Shown here in pieces: positions 52,605 to 61,606 of a stretch of DNA of 64,000 bases. The DNA is taken from contig WALT01000025.1 of NCBI GenBank assembly GCA_015522695.1, forward strand, positions 62,001 through 126,000, given 5' to 3'. Position 1 is the first letter of the stretch. Every line of letters begins with the position of its first letter. Made by a program: the position numbers and the translations under genes. This DNA is from Nitrososphaerota archaeon. Its GTDB lineage: Archaea; Thermoproteota; Nitrososphaeria; Conexivisphaerales; Conexivisphaeraceae. The notes beneath the pieces are model-generated. The model did not search any database and was not told the origin of the DNA. It worked only from the letters and a program-made list of their open reading frames with translations.

Positions 52605-52789
52605 CCTAAATTTATGATGTTTCGTTTGGAAGTTCACGTCTTCAACCGACGGAGGTCAAAGTCCAGCAAATGTTCGACGTTCTACAATTTCTCGAGCTCG
52701 TCTCGCGCCTCCACCACTTCTCCATGGTAACACAGAATGCCGATTCCTCGTGATCATAAATATAATCCTGGTCCATTCATGTCGACCTG

Positions 52790-53632
52790 CTACACGATCG
52801 TGGCCGTGAGTATCTCCAGGAGCTTTCTCGACCGGTTCTGGGGGATGCTGGAAAGCTCCTTAGCTGCAGCGCTCGAGTAGCTGTTGGCCAGCTCCAACAT
52901 CTTCCTCTCCGAGGTCGGCGGATCCAGCATCCTCAGGATCTCTCCAGCCCTCCCGGCCCTAACATCCTCAACATCGTCCGCAAGCTGGTAGCTCATACCG
53001 AGGTTCCAGCCGAACCTGGAGGCGAGGCCGGCACAATAGCTCTTGCCGGAGAGGAGTGAGCCTATCTCGGCCGCGGCCTCGAACAGCGATGCCGTCTTCA
53101 AGCTTATCACGGTCAAGTATTCGTCGAAGGTCACGAAGTCCCTGGATAGCAGCTGAAGCTCGCGGTCCTCGCCCTCACTCATCAGCATGGCGGTCCTGGA
53201 GATCACCTCCAAGAGCCCAACAGTCCTATAACTGGCTGCTATGTCCAGTATCATCGAGAACACGAAGTCGGCCAACAGGAGGCTGCTCCCGATCCCATAG
53301 ATCTTATAGAAGGGCTTCCTACCCCTCCTGGTCGTCTCCTTGTCTATCACATCATCATGAACCAGTGATATCGTGTGCAGGAGCTCCCCTATGAGGGAAG
53401 CCGGGTAGGGGCTCTCATCGCCTCCACCTAGAGCCTCATAGACGAGAACTGTTATCAGGGGCCGTAACCTCTTGCCGCCCCCGATGGCATATGTGAGCCT
53501 ATCTGAGAGGGGATGGCCCGAGTACCTGGATAGCAGCTCCGATAATTCCCTATTTATCCTTCCGATCCTTGAACCGAAGATCGATCTATATTCCTGAACG
53601 CGCTTGTCCAGATGTTGCCAGCCTTCCTGCAA
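52790..53632 (-). CDS. Geranylgeranyl/farnesyl diphosphate synthase family protein
   Basis: 280 aa. GGGKRLRPLITVLVYEAL precedes the first Asp-rich motif SLVHDDVIDKETTRRG; KTASLFEAAAEIG and the second Asp-rich motif YQLADDVEDV are present. The second motif has Glu-Asp where most members have Leu-Asp (DDVED rather than DDxLD). It condenses isopentenyl diphosphate into C15-C20 or longer chains for archaeal lipids. The ATG at 53632 gives 280 aa, a little short for the family. Confidence 0.9.
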   Translation of the reverse strand: MQEGWQHLDKRVQEYRSIFGSRIGRINRELSELLSRYSGHPLSDRLTYAIGGGKRLRPLITVLVYEALGGGDESPYPASLIGELLHTISLVHDDVIDKETTRRGRKPFYKIYGIGSSLLLADFVFSMILDIAASYRTVGLLEVISRTAMLMSEGEDRELQLLSRDFVTFDEYLTVISLKTASLFEAAAEIGSLLSGKSYCAGLASRFGWNLGMSYQLADDVEDVRAGRAGEILRMLDPPTSERKMLELANSYSSAAAKELSSIPQNRSRKLLEILTATIV

Positions 53633-53713
53633 AGCTCTGGACGGTAGGCGTGCGAGCCAATAAAAACTTGACTAACGCTTATAACCGGCGGACGGATATG
53701 AACGAGCCGAGGG

Positions 53714-54106
53714 ATGCATCCGCCCTGTGAGATAGTCATCAAGGTCGTGTTACCAGCATTCCGCTCCCTCGTCGCAAGGAGGCTCAGGGACTATGGGATG
53801 CCGCAGACCGAAATCGCTGGGCTCCTTGGGATCACACAAGCATCGATAAGCTTCTATTTGTCCAATAGGAGGGGCAAAAGTATAGAGTTACTCGAGTCGA
53901 ATCCGAGGATTACCGAGCTGGCCGATATGGCGGCCAGATTGCTCAAGGACGGGGTTGACGACATCGAGCTCGAAAGGATATTCTGTGAGGTATGCACGCT
54001 CGTGAGGAATTCGCGAAGGACCAAGGACTTGGAAGCCTTCTTGAATAACAACGGTAAGAGGGTCAAAATCAGTGTAGACCTCGGTGAGGGTAGAGACAAG
54101 GTATAA
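53714..54106 (+). CDS. COG2522 XRE-type transcriptional regulator
   Basis: 130 aa. The N-terminal HTH is clear (LRDYGMPQTEIAGLLGITQASISFYLSN), followed by the helical C-terminal part with CEVCTLVRNS typical of archaeal COG2522. Divergent from the prenyl synthase by 81 bp. The structured RNA-like hairpin downstream at 54118 begins 12 bp after its stop. Confidence 0.85.
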   Translation: MHPPCEIVIKVVLPAFRSLVARRLRDYGMPQTEIAGLLGITQASISFYLSNRRGKSIELLESNPRITELADMAARLLKDGVDDIELERIFCEVCTLVRNSRRTKDLEAFLNNNGKRVKISVDLGEGRDKV

Positions 54107-54117
54107 TCCATCCTTCC

Positions 54118-54155
54118 TCGGCTTATAGGGGCCAGGTTCTACCTGGCCGTGCCGA
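54118..54155 (+). other. Possible structured RNA element
   Basis: A long hairpin: outer stem TCGGC/GCCGA (54118-54122 with 54151-54155), an asymmetric internal loop, inner stem GGCCAGG/CCTGGCC (54130-54136 with 54142-54148) and loop TTCTA. It sits between the COG2522 gene and the next gene with no coding sequence. It could be an intrinsic terminator-like fold, a leader element of the 54198 gene or a small RNA. Confidence 0.4.
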
Positions 54156-54197
54156 AGCCTTCACAGGGTTTGCGGTGGCCTAAAGGAATCCTCCTCT

Positions 54198-54728
54198 ATG
54201 ATTACGGCTTGTGGCCGCCCCGTTTCTAGGAGGGATGAGATCTATGAGATAGTAGCGAGGATCTCGAGGTTTGAAGGTTGTAAAGGGATCATCAGGGTGG
54301 CAGCCGACGACGGTTACCTCAGGTTGCTAGGTCGAGGGGCGGCCAAGGTAAAGTACAGGGCTCCAGTCACGTTGAGTAGGCTCGTGACCGCCATGCGCAG
54401 GAAGGAGAGGATACTGACGCCTGATGAGGCGTTGGCCACAGCTCTGATGCTCAAGGGGATGGGGGCGACGACCGTGACCCTCCTCTCCTCGAGGATCTGG
54501 CGGGCCGAGAGGGCCTCGTGGAACGCGAGGACGTTGAAGTGGACCGTCACCATGGCTATCGAGGATCTTCTATCGGCGGCGTGGGAGGATGAGGACGTGC
54601 TCCTATACCCGTTGGAGGATGGGATGATCTCGTTTGAGGGGACGGTGAAGGGGGAGGGGATGACGATGGACTCGAGCATCCTCAGCAGTTGGTGTAAACA
54701 TGAACGACATCTCTCGGGCGGTCGATGA
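54198..54728 (+). CDS. Hypothetical protein, 176 aa
   Basis: ATG start at 54198. I recognise no family. The protein starts MITACGRPVSRRDEIYEIVAR and contains an Arg/Lys-rich central part (LVTAMRRKERILTPDEALATA) and LKGMGATTVTLLSSRIWRAE, followed by an acidic segment. No membrane segment or signal. Codon use fits the neighbours. It is 46 bp before tRNA-Glu and follows the COG2522 gene by about 90 bp. Confidence 0.55.
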   Translation: MITACGRPVSRRDEIYEIVARISRFEGCKGIIRVAADDGYLRLLGRGAAKVKYRAPVTLSRLVTAMRRKERILTPDEALATALMLKGMGATTVTLLSSRIWRAERASWNARTLKWTVTMAIEDLLSAAWEDEDVLLYPLEDGMISFEGTVKGEGMTMDSSILSSWCKHERHLSGGR

Positions 54729-54774
54729 TTAGCCGGGAAAGGTTTTTACGAAGAGCATCAGCCATGGTGGTTTA

Positions 54775-54853
54775 GCTCCGGTGGTGTAGCCCGGTCAAGC
54801 ATAGCGGCCTTTCGAGCCGCTGATCGCGGGTTCGAATCCCGCCCGGAGCACCA
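54775..54853 (+). tRNA. tRNA-Glu (TTC), CCA encoded
   Basis: Acceptor GCTCCGG/CCGGAGC, anticodon stem GCGGC/GCCGC with loop CTTTCGA (anticodon TTC), T-arm GCGGG-TTCGAAT-CCCGC, discriminator A at 54850 followed by encoded CCA (54851-54853). Unlike the Pro and Gln tRNAs of the window it carries its CCA. GGTTTTTACG about 30 bp upstream may be its TATA element. It also supplies the substrate for heme synthesis. Confidence 0.95.
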
Positions 54854-54863
54854 AAATGGCTTA

Positions 54864-54868
54864 TTTTT
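54864..54868 (+). terminator. Oligo-T terminator after tRNA-Glu
   Basis: TTTTT starts 11 bp after the encoded CCA, as expected for archaeal termination at a T tract. Confidence 0.4.
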
Positions 54869-54982
54869 ACAAAGAAAGTTAGATGATTGTACTAATTCCA
54901 TTAAGAAACTTAAAATTTAGAGGTTTGTACCATAACGCCTTAATTAATCTATGTTCAGCAAATGGAGTGGGAGGTGATACGT

Positions 54983-55423
54983 ATGAAAACATGGGCAAAG
55001 ATGTTACCTATTCTTGCCACCGCTTTAGTCTTAATCCCCGCGATATTCTTTGCAGTCCATGCACAGGCATCGACTGCGACGGCGCCGACAGCAAACCCGA
55101 ACAATGATGTAAACGAGCAATATCCCAATTATACTGGTTCCATAAAAGCCCCAGAAAATGCCACTGAACAGCAGCTTGCAACTCTAGCGAAGATTAGCCC
55201 GGACCAGGCAAAAGCCTCAGCTCTTAAAGATCCCACGGTCGCTGGAGGTACAGTTACTAGCGTTTCAATAGACAATGAAAACGGAAACCTAGTCTATTCA
55301 GTACAGATCATCAAAGGCTCAACAAGTTATGATGTGAAGGTAGATGCAGGAACTGGAAATATACTGTTCATTGAACAAGGCATCGAGAATGAAATCGGCA
55401 CAGCAGAAAATATAGAAGACTAA
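54983..55423 (+). CDS. Secreted PepSY-domain protein
   Basis: 146 aa from ATG 54983, preceded by a good SD (GGGAGGTGAT); a longer frame from 54962 lacks one. A typical Sec signal (MKTWAKMLPILATALVLIPA) ends near AHAQAS. The C-terminal ~80 residues form a PepSY domain: ISPDQAKASALKDPTVAGG, VSIDNENGNLVYSVQII, VKVDAGTGNILFIEQ. PepSY proteins may inhibit peptidases or act at the cell envelope. Codon use (A/T-ending) differs sharply from most of the window. Confidence 0.87.
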   Translation: MKTWAKMLPILATALVLIPAIFFAVHAQASTATAPTANPNNDVNEQYPNYTGSIKAPENATEQQLATLAKISPDQAKASALKDPTVAGGTVTSVSIDNENGNLVYSVQIIKGSTSYDVKVDAGTGNILFIEQGIENEIGTAENIED

Positions 55424-55489
55424 CATTGATGGCTAAGCCAGAGACTTTAATTTCCCTTCTTTTTAGCGTATGGATGGAGCCGATGATGT

Positions 55490-56044
55490 TTGAAGGAACT
55501 CCGCGGAACGAGGAAGAAAATTTATGAATACATATATGCACATCCTGGCTCCCATTTACGTGAGATCGGGAGGAATCTAAATTTGGCGGTTGGCGACCTT
55601 CAGTATCACTTATATGCGCTGGAAAGGGCAGGCTATGTTATTTCTAAGAGAAGGGGGCTGTATAAGCGCTTTTATCCAAGCAAGATATTTGATGAAAGAC
55701 AAAAAGATATTATAGGGGCATTATCGCAGGAGACTTCAAGAAAAATTTTGCTTTTACTACTGCAGAAGCCCGGTGCTAGTCAAGGGGAAATTGCAAGGTT
55801 TGCAAGGGTGTCAGCTCCAACTGTAACATGGCATATGAAACGGTTGGTTGATGAAGGGTTAGTTAAGGCACATCGTGATGGACGAGTCACGAAGTACTAC
55901 ATCAGTAGTTCCGTTGGCGAGATTGAAAAGCTTATGAAGAGCTACCACCCAAGATTCTGGGAAAAGTGGGCGGATAGATTTGCAGAAGTTTGGCTAGACC
56001 TATCAACATACAAGAAAAAGAAGGAGAAACAAGAAAATGTTTGA
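55490..56044 (+). CDS. Two-winged-helix transcriptional regulator
   Basis: 184 aa with two winged-helix modules. The first is residues ~5-65 (RKKIYEYIYAHPGSHLREIGR, YHLYALERAGYVISKR); the second ~75-140 (SRKILLLLLQKPGASQGEIAR, VTWHMKRLVDEGLVKAHRDGR). The C-terminal ~40 residues are basic. TTG start at 55490. It overlaps the membrane protein gene by 8 bp, so the two probably form a regulator-membrane sensor pair; AT-rich like its neighbours. Confidence 0.85.
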   Translation: MKELRGTRKKIYEYIYAHPGSHLREIGRNLNLAVGDLQYHLYALERAGYVISKRRGLYKRFYPSKIFDERQKDIIGALSQETSRKILLLLLQKPGASQGEIARFARVSAPTVTWHMKRLVDEGLVKAHRDGRVTKYYISSSVGEIEKLMKSYHPRFWEKWADRFAEVWLDLSTYKKKKEKQENV

Positions 56045-56312
56045 AGAATTAGACATACCAGAACTGCTTAAACTAGGCTCCGGACTATTTGCCCTCATGC
56101 TTCTGGCCATATCTCTACTAGCATATCACAGAAGTAGACAGAGAAGACTTCTTTTTGTTTCAGGTGCATTTGGACTGTACTTCATTAAGATAATAACCGA
56201 ACATTTAGATCTCTTCTTCCCTAATCTAGAAACTTCACTCTTAGACTTGCTCTTGGCGTTCATCGACTTCATCATACTCTTGCTGTTTTTCCTTGCAATA
56301 ATAAAAAGATGA
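56037..56312 (+). CDS. Small three-helix membrane protein, partner of the wHTH regulator
   Basis: 91 aa with three hydrophobic stretches (GLFALMLLAISLLAYH, LLFVSGAFGLYFIKII, LLDLLLAFIDFIILLLFF) separated by short polar loops. It resembles the small membrane proteins often encoded just after archaeal two-winged-helix regulators (DUF7521-like). Function unknown; sensing or tethering of the regulator is likely. Confidence 0.7.
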   Translation: MFEELDIPELLKLGSGLFALMLLAISLLAYHRSRQRRLLFVSGAFGLYFIKIITEHLDLFFPNLETSLLDLLLAFIDFIILLLFFLAIIKR

Positions 56313-56459
56313 TCGCCACTGAACATCGAGGCAGCAGTTTTCCACCCTTGTTCTACTCACTTGGCTTACTCCACTTACACTTGTTGACGCTATATATTAT
56401 GGTACAGGAAATAACAATAGAAACTATAGGAATTGAGAGAAATCCACATGAATATTTTA

Positions 56460-56805
56460 CTAATTCTGGTTTTTAACTCTTGTAATAATCCTAACATACA
56501 AGCTGTGGCTTTTTTTCAGGTAGATTGCTGTTGCGATAGCTGTGATAAGTAAAACTGCACCGCTAAGCCTAACGGATCCAACTATTTGATTGTGCATGAC
56601 CAATTTTTTCCCAGCCATTATATGTTAATATGAGTGATCCAATAATTGTAAATAGGACAAATTTACACATATTCATCCTGCCCATCCCAGCTGATAAAGA
56701 AATATATGTTCTGACGGCTGGCATAATTCTTCCAAGGAAAACCGTTATGCTGTCATTATTTGTTGAATCATTTCGTAGACCTTTCTGGTGATGAATCTGG
56801 CTCAT
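56460..56805 (-). pseudogene. Decayed DedA/SNARE-associated membrane protein gene
   Basis: On the minus strand TVFLGRIMPAVRTYISLSAG, MNMCKFVLFTIIGSLI and GWEKIGHAQSNSW match the C-terminal half of DedA (GRFIPGVRTFISIPAG and GSxIWN). The frame then stops, while a shifted frame continues with a hydrophobic GAVLLITAIATAIYLKKS to a stop at 56460. The N-terminal half of the family is missing upstream of 56805. Clearly a broken relic. Confidence 0.6.
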
Positions 56806-57149
56806 CGATTTCTGTGACCTATTTGCCTACTATTAGGGTTTTCGTGTTTAAAAAATTACTTAAATATTTTGTTTTACTTGCTAAGAGAAATTAAAAGATC
56901 ACAGTCCGGGTGCAAATCGGAAATTCTCCCTACTGAAACATGCTCAAATATTAGTTTAGGTTTTGATTTTATATTAAGAATGAAAAACGGCTTCCAGAGG
57001 CAGAAACTGTATAAAAACGACGTTTAAACATACTCTAGAGCACCAAGGCAGCGACCATGCTGGACATTAATCCCCCGTTAGAGTCCGAGGAAATGACGTA
57101 AAGCGTATTTCTCATCGTGAGAACAGTCCATTTTCCGGCTTTCGGTGAG
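56806..57149. other. AT-rich non-coding stretch
   Basis: No gene seen. Base composition is much more AT-rich than most of the window up to about 57050, then returns to the normal range as the broken radical SAM gene approaches. Confidence 0.5.
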
Positions 57150-58789
57150 ATGCCTAAGATAATTTTGACCGCCGATAGGGCATTGTTCACGGATTTCTCG
57201 GGAGCAGATTCCCTCGGCTTCGGCTTGTGCCTTCCGGTAAGGCTGATACCCAGCTTTGTAGAATATAATATGCCGGCGCCGCCTGTCCCGGTCGACAATG
57301 GAAGGGCGCTTTACGCGCCCTAGGCAAGGTTGAGGCCTCGCTGTTAGCCTCCGGTTTCAACAGGAATGATGTGGTGATAGTCCCGCCGGAGTTTCTCGAA
57401 AAGATGATCGACAAGGACACCGAGGTCATCGGCGTTCACACCGTCGACCCGCAGGGCCTAGCGCCCGTCTCGTGGACCTTGAGGGTCATGACCGGCGGCG
57501 GGGTCACTTATACGGCCTACGAGTTTGAGAAACTAATGATTAAGCTCCAAGCCCTCAAGGGGCGCTACAAGTTCAAGACCATTGTTGGGGCCCAGGGGGG
57601 TGGCAGCTTAGAGGGCTAGAGCGGAAGTTCGGCATAGACGTGTTATTCGATGGCGAAGCAGAGCTGAACCTGCCCAGAATCGTTAGGGACCTACTCGACG
57701 GACGGGAGGTGCCAAACTTCTTGGCCAAGGGTGTTACCCCGCCTGACAGAATACCCCTGATCCTGACGTCGTCGAGGAACGGGCTTGTGCAGATCACGAG
57801 GGGCTGCCCGAGGGGGTGCCAGTTCTGCAAGCCGACAACGTCGTTCTTCAGATCCGTTCCGCTCAAAACGATACTCATGGAAGCCGCATTGAACGCAGCC
57901 GCCGGGGCGAGGGAAATAAGCTTCGTGACGGAGGACGTGCTTCTCTACGGGGCTAGAGGGCTAAACCTCAATCCCGATGCGGTTAAGAGGCTCTTCAAGG
58001 AGGCCCTGAAAATCGTTAGAAGGGTCTCGTTCAGCCATGTAACACTGTCCTCCGCCCTGGTGGCTAAGGACGCTGTGAGATATATAACAGAGGCCAACGG
58101 ATTATCGAGCGATGACCCGCTCCTGCCACAGGTGGGGTTTGAGAGCGGGAGCCCGAGACTCGTCGGAAGGTACTTCAGAGGGAAGCCTTATCCATGGAAG
58201 CCCGAGGACTGGCCCTGGATAGTCGCTGAAGGCAGCAAGCTGCTCAACGACAACTACTGGTACCCCTGCCTAACATACATAGTCGGCTTCCCAGACGCCA
58301 CGCCGGAGGACTATGTCAAAACCACTGAGCTTATCGACAGGCTGCAGGACGAAGGGTTCATGGGATGGACTTTCCCGCTGCTCCTAGTGCCGATAGGGGG
58401 AACAAGGATCGAGGGGAAGGCCGGCTTCAAGGTTTTCAAGGAGCTGCCCCCGGAGGCGATAGATAGCATAGTCGCCGGCTGGAAGCTGAGCATAAAGTTC
58501 TCCTACTACATCTACCCGAAGATAATAGCGCCCCTCAAGAATCCGTTGACGAAGAGGATCGTCAATGCCCTAATAGGCTCTAGAAGTGATGGAGATGTGG
58601 ATCTCGTTAATCAGGGAGAGGCCCGATGTCGTGGAAACGGATTTCCCAGCGATAAACATAAGGAGTATAAGTGGGTTACTAGCCAACGCTACCAGAATAA
58701 TCCCGCTCGGCCCCCGCCGCCATCCCACAAGTAAAAAGATTCACCGGGAGCAACTATTGGCCACCGCGCAACCCCCCTTTCGTTCATGA
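57150..58789 (+). pseudogene. Broken B12-binding-type radical SAM protein gene
   Basis: A single radical SAM protein is spread over three reading frames. From ATG 57150 (PKIILTADRALFTDFSG), the frame breaks near 57304-57320 in a GGGCGC/GCGCCC repeat; residues continue as RALGKVEASLLASGFNRND through IGVHTVDPQGLAP; a second break in a G run near 57590 leads to GWQLRGLERKFGIDVLFDGE and the radical SAM motif ITRGCPRGCQFCKPT. A third near 58585 moves the native-looking C-terminus (ISGLLANATRIIPL) to the frame ending at 58789. Architecture: N-terminal cobalamin-binding-like domain, then radical SAM. Decay or sequencing error are both possible. Confidence 0.75.
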
Positions 58790-59332
58790 CCTTTTAGACG
58801 GAGCAGCTGGCATCTCCAATGACTCCCCGGATGGATCGGGCAGAGACCAGGCCTCAGCACAAGTCTAAACGTAGGCCCAGTAGGAGGACCGCCGTCAACT
58901 AGGCATAACCTATAACGAGTAACGCGTAGAGGATCTGTCAAAGCCCCTCACAGAGGAGGCCTGGCGATCGCGATTCGGCTTTCCCACATGGCCGGTTATG
59001 AGGGGATCTGAACGCGTCTCGAGAATTGGCGAGAGGATCCTTGATCGCGTCTCGATGCTATGATGGAGATATCGAGAAGGATCGCCCGGCCTACACAGAT
59101 TGACCCTTCTCGATGTGACGGCCATACCCCTTACTCCGCCGGAGGGCTATCGACGAATCGGCGATCATGTGGAAGGGGATCTTGAGGGTCGAGAGCCGGC
59201 GCTGGGTGATCCACGATCATGTCCAGAAGCTATGTCGTCGATCGTTATCGTGCGTCAAATCGAGGAGGACTCCAGGGTGGCCGAATGCCATCAAAAACAG
59301 CTTAAACTACCTTGAGGAGAGAATGGGATGCG
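58790..59332. other. About 540-bp non-coding stretch
   Basis: No convincing gene. Short repeats CGCGTCTCGA occur at about 59013 and 59046. TTAAACT near 59303-59309 lies about 25 bp before the M32 peptidase ATG and is its probable TATA box. Confidence 0.45.
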
Positions 59333-60862
59333 ATGATTGAAAACGATGTTTTTCATCATCCGTTGGTCGTGGAACTGTTGGATGAAACCCGCACGTTGTG
59401 GGCTCTGGGACACGCGATGTCCCTCATGGGATGGGATCTGGAGACCAACATGCCCGGGAAGGGGGTGACTGCGAGATCGGAGGCATTCTCGAACTTGGCT
59501 GTCCTGCAGAGGAACCTCCTATTGAGGGATGAGATCGTGAAGACCGTGGACAAGCTCTCTGAGGGGATCGAGGAGCTCGACGACTACGAGAAGGGGGTAG
59601 TGAGGGTGCTCTCGAGGGAGATAAGGATAGCGAGGGCGCTACCTGAGGAGCTGGTGGCCAAGCTGGCCAAGGTCACGAGCGAGGCCACCAGGATCTGGAG
59701 CGAGGCCAAGAAAAGGAACGATTTCGATCGCTTCAGACCACATCTCGAGGAGATAATGAAGCTCGTACGGGAGAAGGCCGAAAGGCTCGGTTACGATCAG
59801 CATCCATATGATGCCCTTCTCGACCTCTATGAGGAAGGCCTCAGGACGAGGGATGTGGAGGAGATCTTCTCATCGTTGGTGCCGACGACCAGGAGGATAC
59901 TGGATAAAGTGCTATCGGATGACTTCTACCCTCGTAAGCATCCTCTGGAGGACTTCAGCTACGATCCGGAAAGGGCACGGGAGCTCATGAAGGAGATCTT
60001 ACTGAAGCTCGGCTGGGACTGGAACAGAGGAAGGCTGGACGAGTCCCCACATCCGTTCACCATGGGGCTGGACGTGGATGACGTCCGTATAACTACACGT
60101 TATGAAGGTAAAGATATACGTAGGGCACTGTATTCCGTCATTCACGAGTTCGGCCATGCGCTCTACGAACTGCAGATAGACCGCAGGATCTCCATGACGC
60201 CCATAGGGGGCGGTGTCAGTCTCGGAGTTCACGAGAGTCAATCCAGGTTCTGGGAGAACATGATCGGGAGAAGCCACTGGTTCCTGAAGGGAGTCGAGGA
60301 AATCATCGCAAAGTATCTAGGCGCCGTGGCTGAGCATAGCTGGTTAGAACTGTATCGCTACGTGAATACGGTGAGGCCAGACCTCGTGAGGGTGGATGCC
60401 GACGAACTCACATATAACCTACATATATATCTGAGGTTCCAACTGGAGAAACGGCTCATCTCCGGGGACGCACAAGTCGGCGAGCTGCCGGAGCTCTGGG
60501 ATAGCGGTATAGAGGAACTCTTGGGGATAAGGCCGAAGAACTACTCGGAGGGAGTACTCCAGGATATCCACTGGAGCCATGGTAGTATAGGTTATTTCCC
60601 CACGTACACCCTGGGTAACCTGATAGCTGCACAAGTGTGGGGAAAGATGCGCTCGGAGATCGACGGATTGCCTGAGCTGGTCGAGAAGCTCGATCTACAG
60701 CCGATACGGAGATGGCTCAGGGATAGGATACACAGGTGGGGCGCCACATATCCTCCATCGTCGCTCATCCAGAGGGTACTTGGAGAAAGACCTAGCACAG
60801 AGCATATAACCAGATACTTCGAGTGGAAGTACCTAAAGCTACCCGACGAACTGAGGAGGTAA
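59333..60862 (+). CDS. Carboxypeptidase Taq (M32 metallocarboxypeptidase)
   Basis: About 509 aa from ATG 59333; the open frame to 59312 is less likely because a TATA-like element sits 25 bp before 59333. The zinc motif SVIHEFGHALYE (HExxH) and the downstream GVHESQSRFWEN with the third zinc ligand Glu are present, with LWDSGIEELLG and DIHWSHGSIGYFPTYTLGN as further M32 features. It removes C-terminal residues from peptides in the cytosol. Monocistronic. Confidence 0.95.
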   Translation: MIENDVFHHPLVVELLDETRTLWALGHAMSLMGWDLETNMPGKGVTARSEAFSNLAVLQRNLLLRDEIVKTVDKLSEGIEELDDYEKGVVRVLSREIRIARALPEELVAKLAKVTSEATRIWSEAKKRNDFDRFRPHLEEIMKLVREKAERLGYDQHPYDALLDLYEEGLRTRDVEEIFSSLVPTTRRILDKVLSDDFYPRKHPLEDFSYDPERARELMKEILLKLGWDWNRGRLDESPHPFTMGLDVDDVRITTRYEGKDIRRALYSVIHEFGHALYELQIDRRISMTPIGGGVSLGVHESQSRFWENMIGRSHWFLKGVEEIIAKYLGAVAEHSWLELYRYVNTVRPDLVRVDADELTYNLHIYLRFQLEKRLISGDAQVGELPELWDSGIEELLGIRPKNYSEGVLQDIHWSHGSIGYFPTYTLGNLIAAQVWGKMRSEIDGLPELVEKLDLQPIRRWLRDRIHRWGATYPPSSLIQRVLGERPSTEHITRYFEWKYLKLPDELRR

Positions 60863-61225
60863 ACAGATCGGTCGACGAGGACGATTGGTGACCATGGTCA
60901 AATCTGCTGTGCCCTTCGGCCGCTCGTGCTTAACGATCACCTGTAGCCTCCTTGTCACTGAAGAAAGATACCGAATCGATTTTCGTCGATAGAGGACTTC
61001 ACAGTATTGAGAGATCAACCCTCGGCATGGGTGTACTTCACCTGAGGTTCGAGGAGGAAGTCGATTTCTCTCATGTTCAAGGGATGCGCCTGGGATCCCT
61101 GGGTGAAGGCTTGGAGCTGAAGGCCTGAGTGTCGGGAAGGGTTCAGCACGATGGGTGAGATGATGAGGAAGGATTCGGGCGGCATCCTTATATATCGAAA
61201 TTCGATCGAGATCCTCCAGTGGTCC
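60863..61225. other. 363-bp intergenic region with a doubtful small ORF
   Basis: Mostly unassigned. A plus-strand frame from TTG 60952 to TGA 61126 (58 codons, starting LSLKKDTESIFVDRG) has plausible composition but no promoter or family. TTATATAT at 61188-61195 is the probable TATA box of the next gene. Confidence 0.4.
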
Positions 61226-61501
61226 ATGAGCTCTAAAGAGAAGAGGAGAAGCATATTCGATGAGATATTCGGTGGTCCATCGTTCGAGGAATTCAAGGAG
61301 ATATCCGGGCTAGATGAGGGCTATTCGATCTCGATAATCCAAACCCCAGAAGGTACTGAGGTCGACGTGAAGGCTGGGAAGGATATGGATGTAGGTTCCC
61401 TGAGGAAGGAGTTGGAGAGGAGATATCCAGGTGCGAAGATAAAAATAGAAGGCGGCAGGTCGAGGCCCTTGATAAGGGAGATCGAGGAGGACGACGAATA
61501 G
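61226..61501 (+). CDS. Small acidic hypothetical protein, 91 aa
   Basis: From ATG 61226, 30-35 bp after TTATATAT (the frame is open to 61151, which would place the TATA box inside the gene). The sequence starts MSSKEKRRSIFDEIF and contains YSISIIQTPEGTEVDVKAG and a basic segment ending LIREIEEDDE. No family recognised; compact and cytosolic. Confidence 0.6.
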   Translation: MSSKEKRRSIFDEIFGGPSFEEFKEISGLDEGYSISIIQTPEGTEVDVKAGKDMDVGSLRKELERRYPGAKIKIEGGRSRPLIREIEEDDE

Positions 61502-61606
61502 TTCCTGAACCGTGCAGCTCCTGATTCACGACCGCCCATGAAATTATCCGACTTCATATACTGAGGAGAGAACCTTTATCCTCCTCCATCCCCATCTCGC
61601 TCAGTG

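Noticed and set aside
59013-59055. Repeated CGCGTCTCGA
   Set aside because: Only 10 nt, two copies; not enough for an array or transposon end.
60952-61128. 58-codon plus-strand ORF
   Set aside because: TTG start, no promoter or family; kept only as a note in the gap entry.
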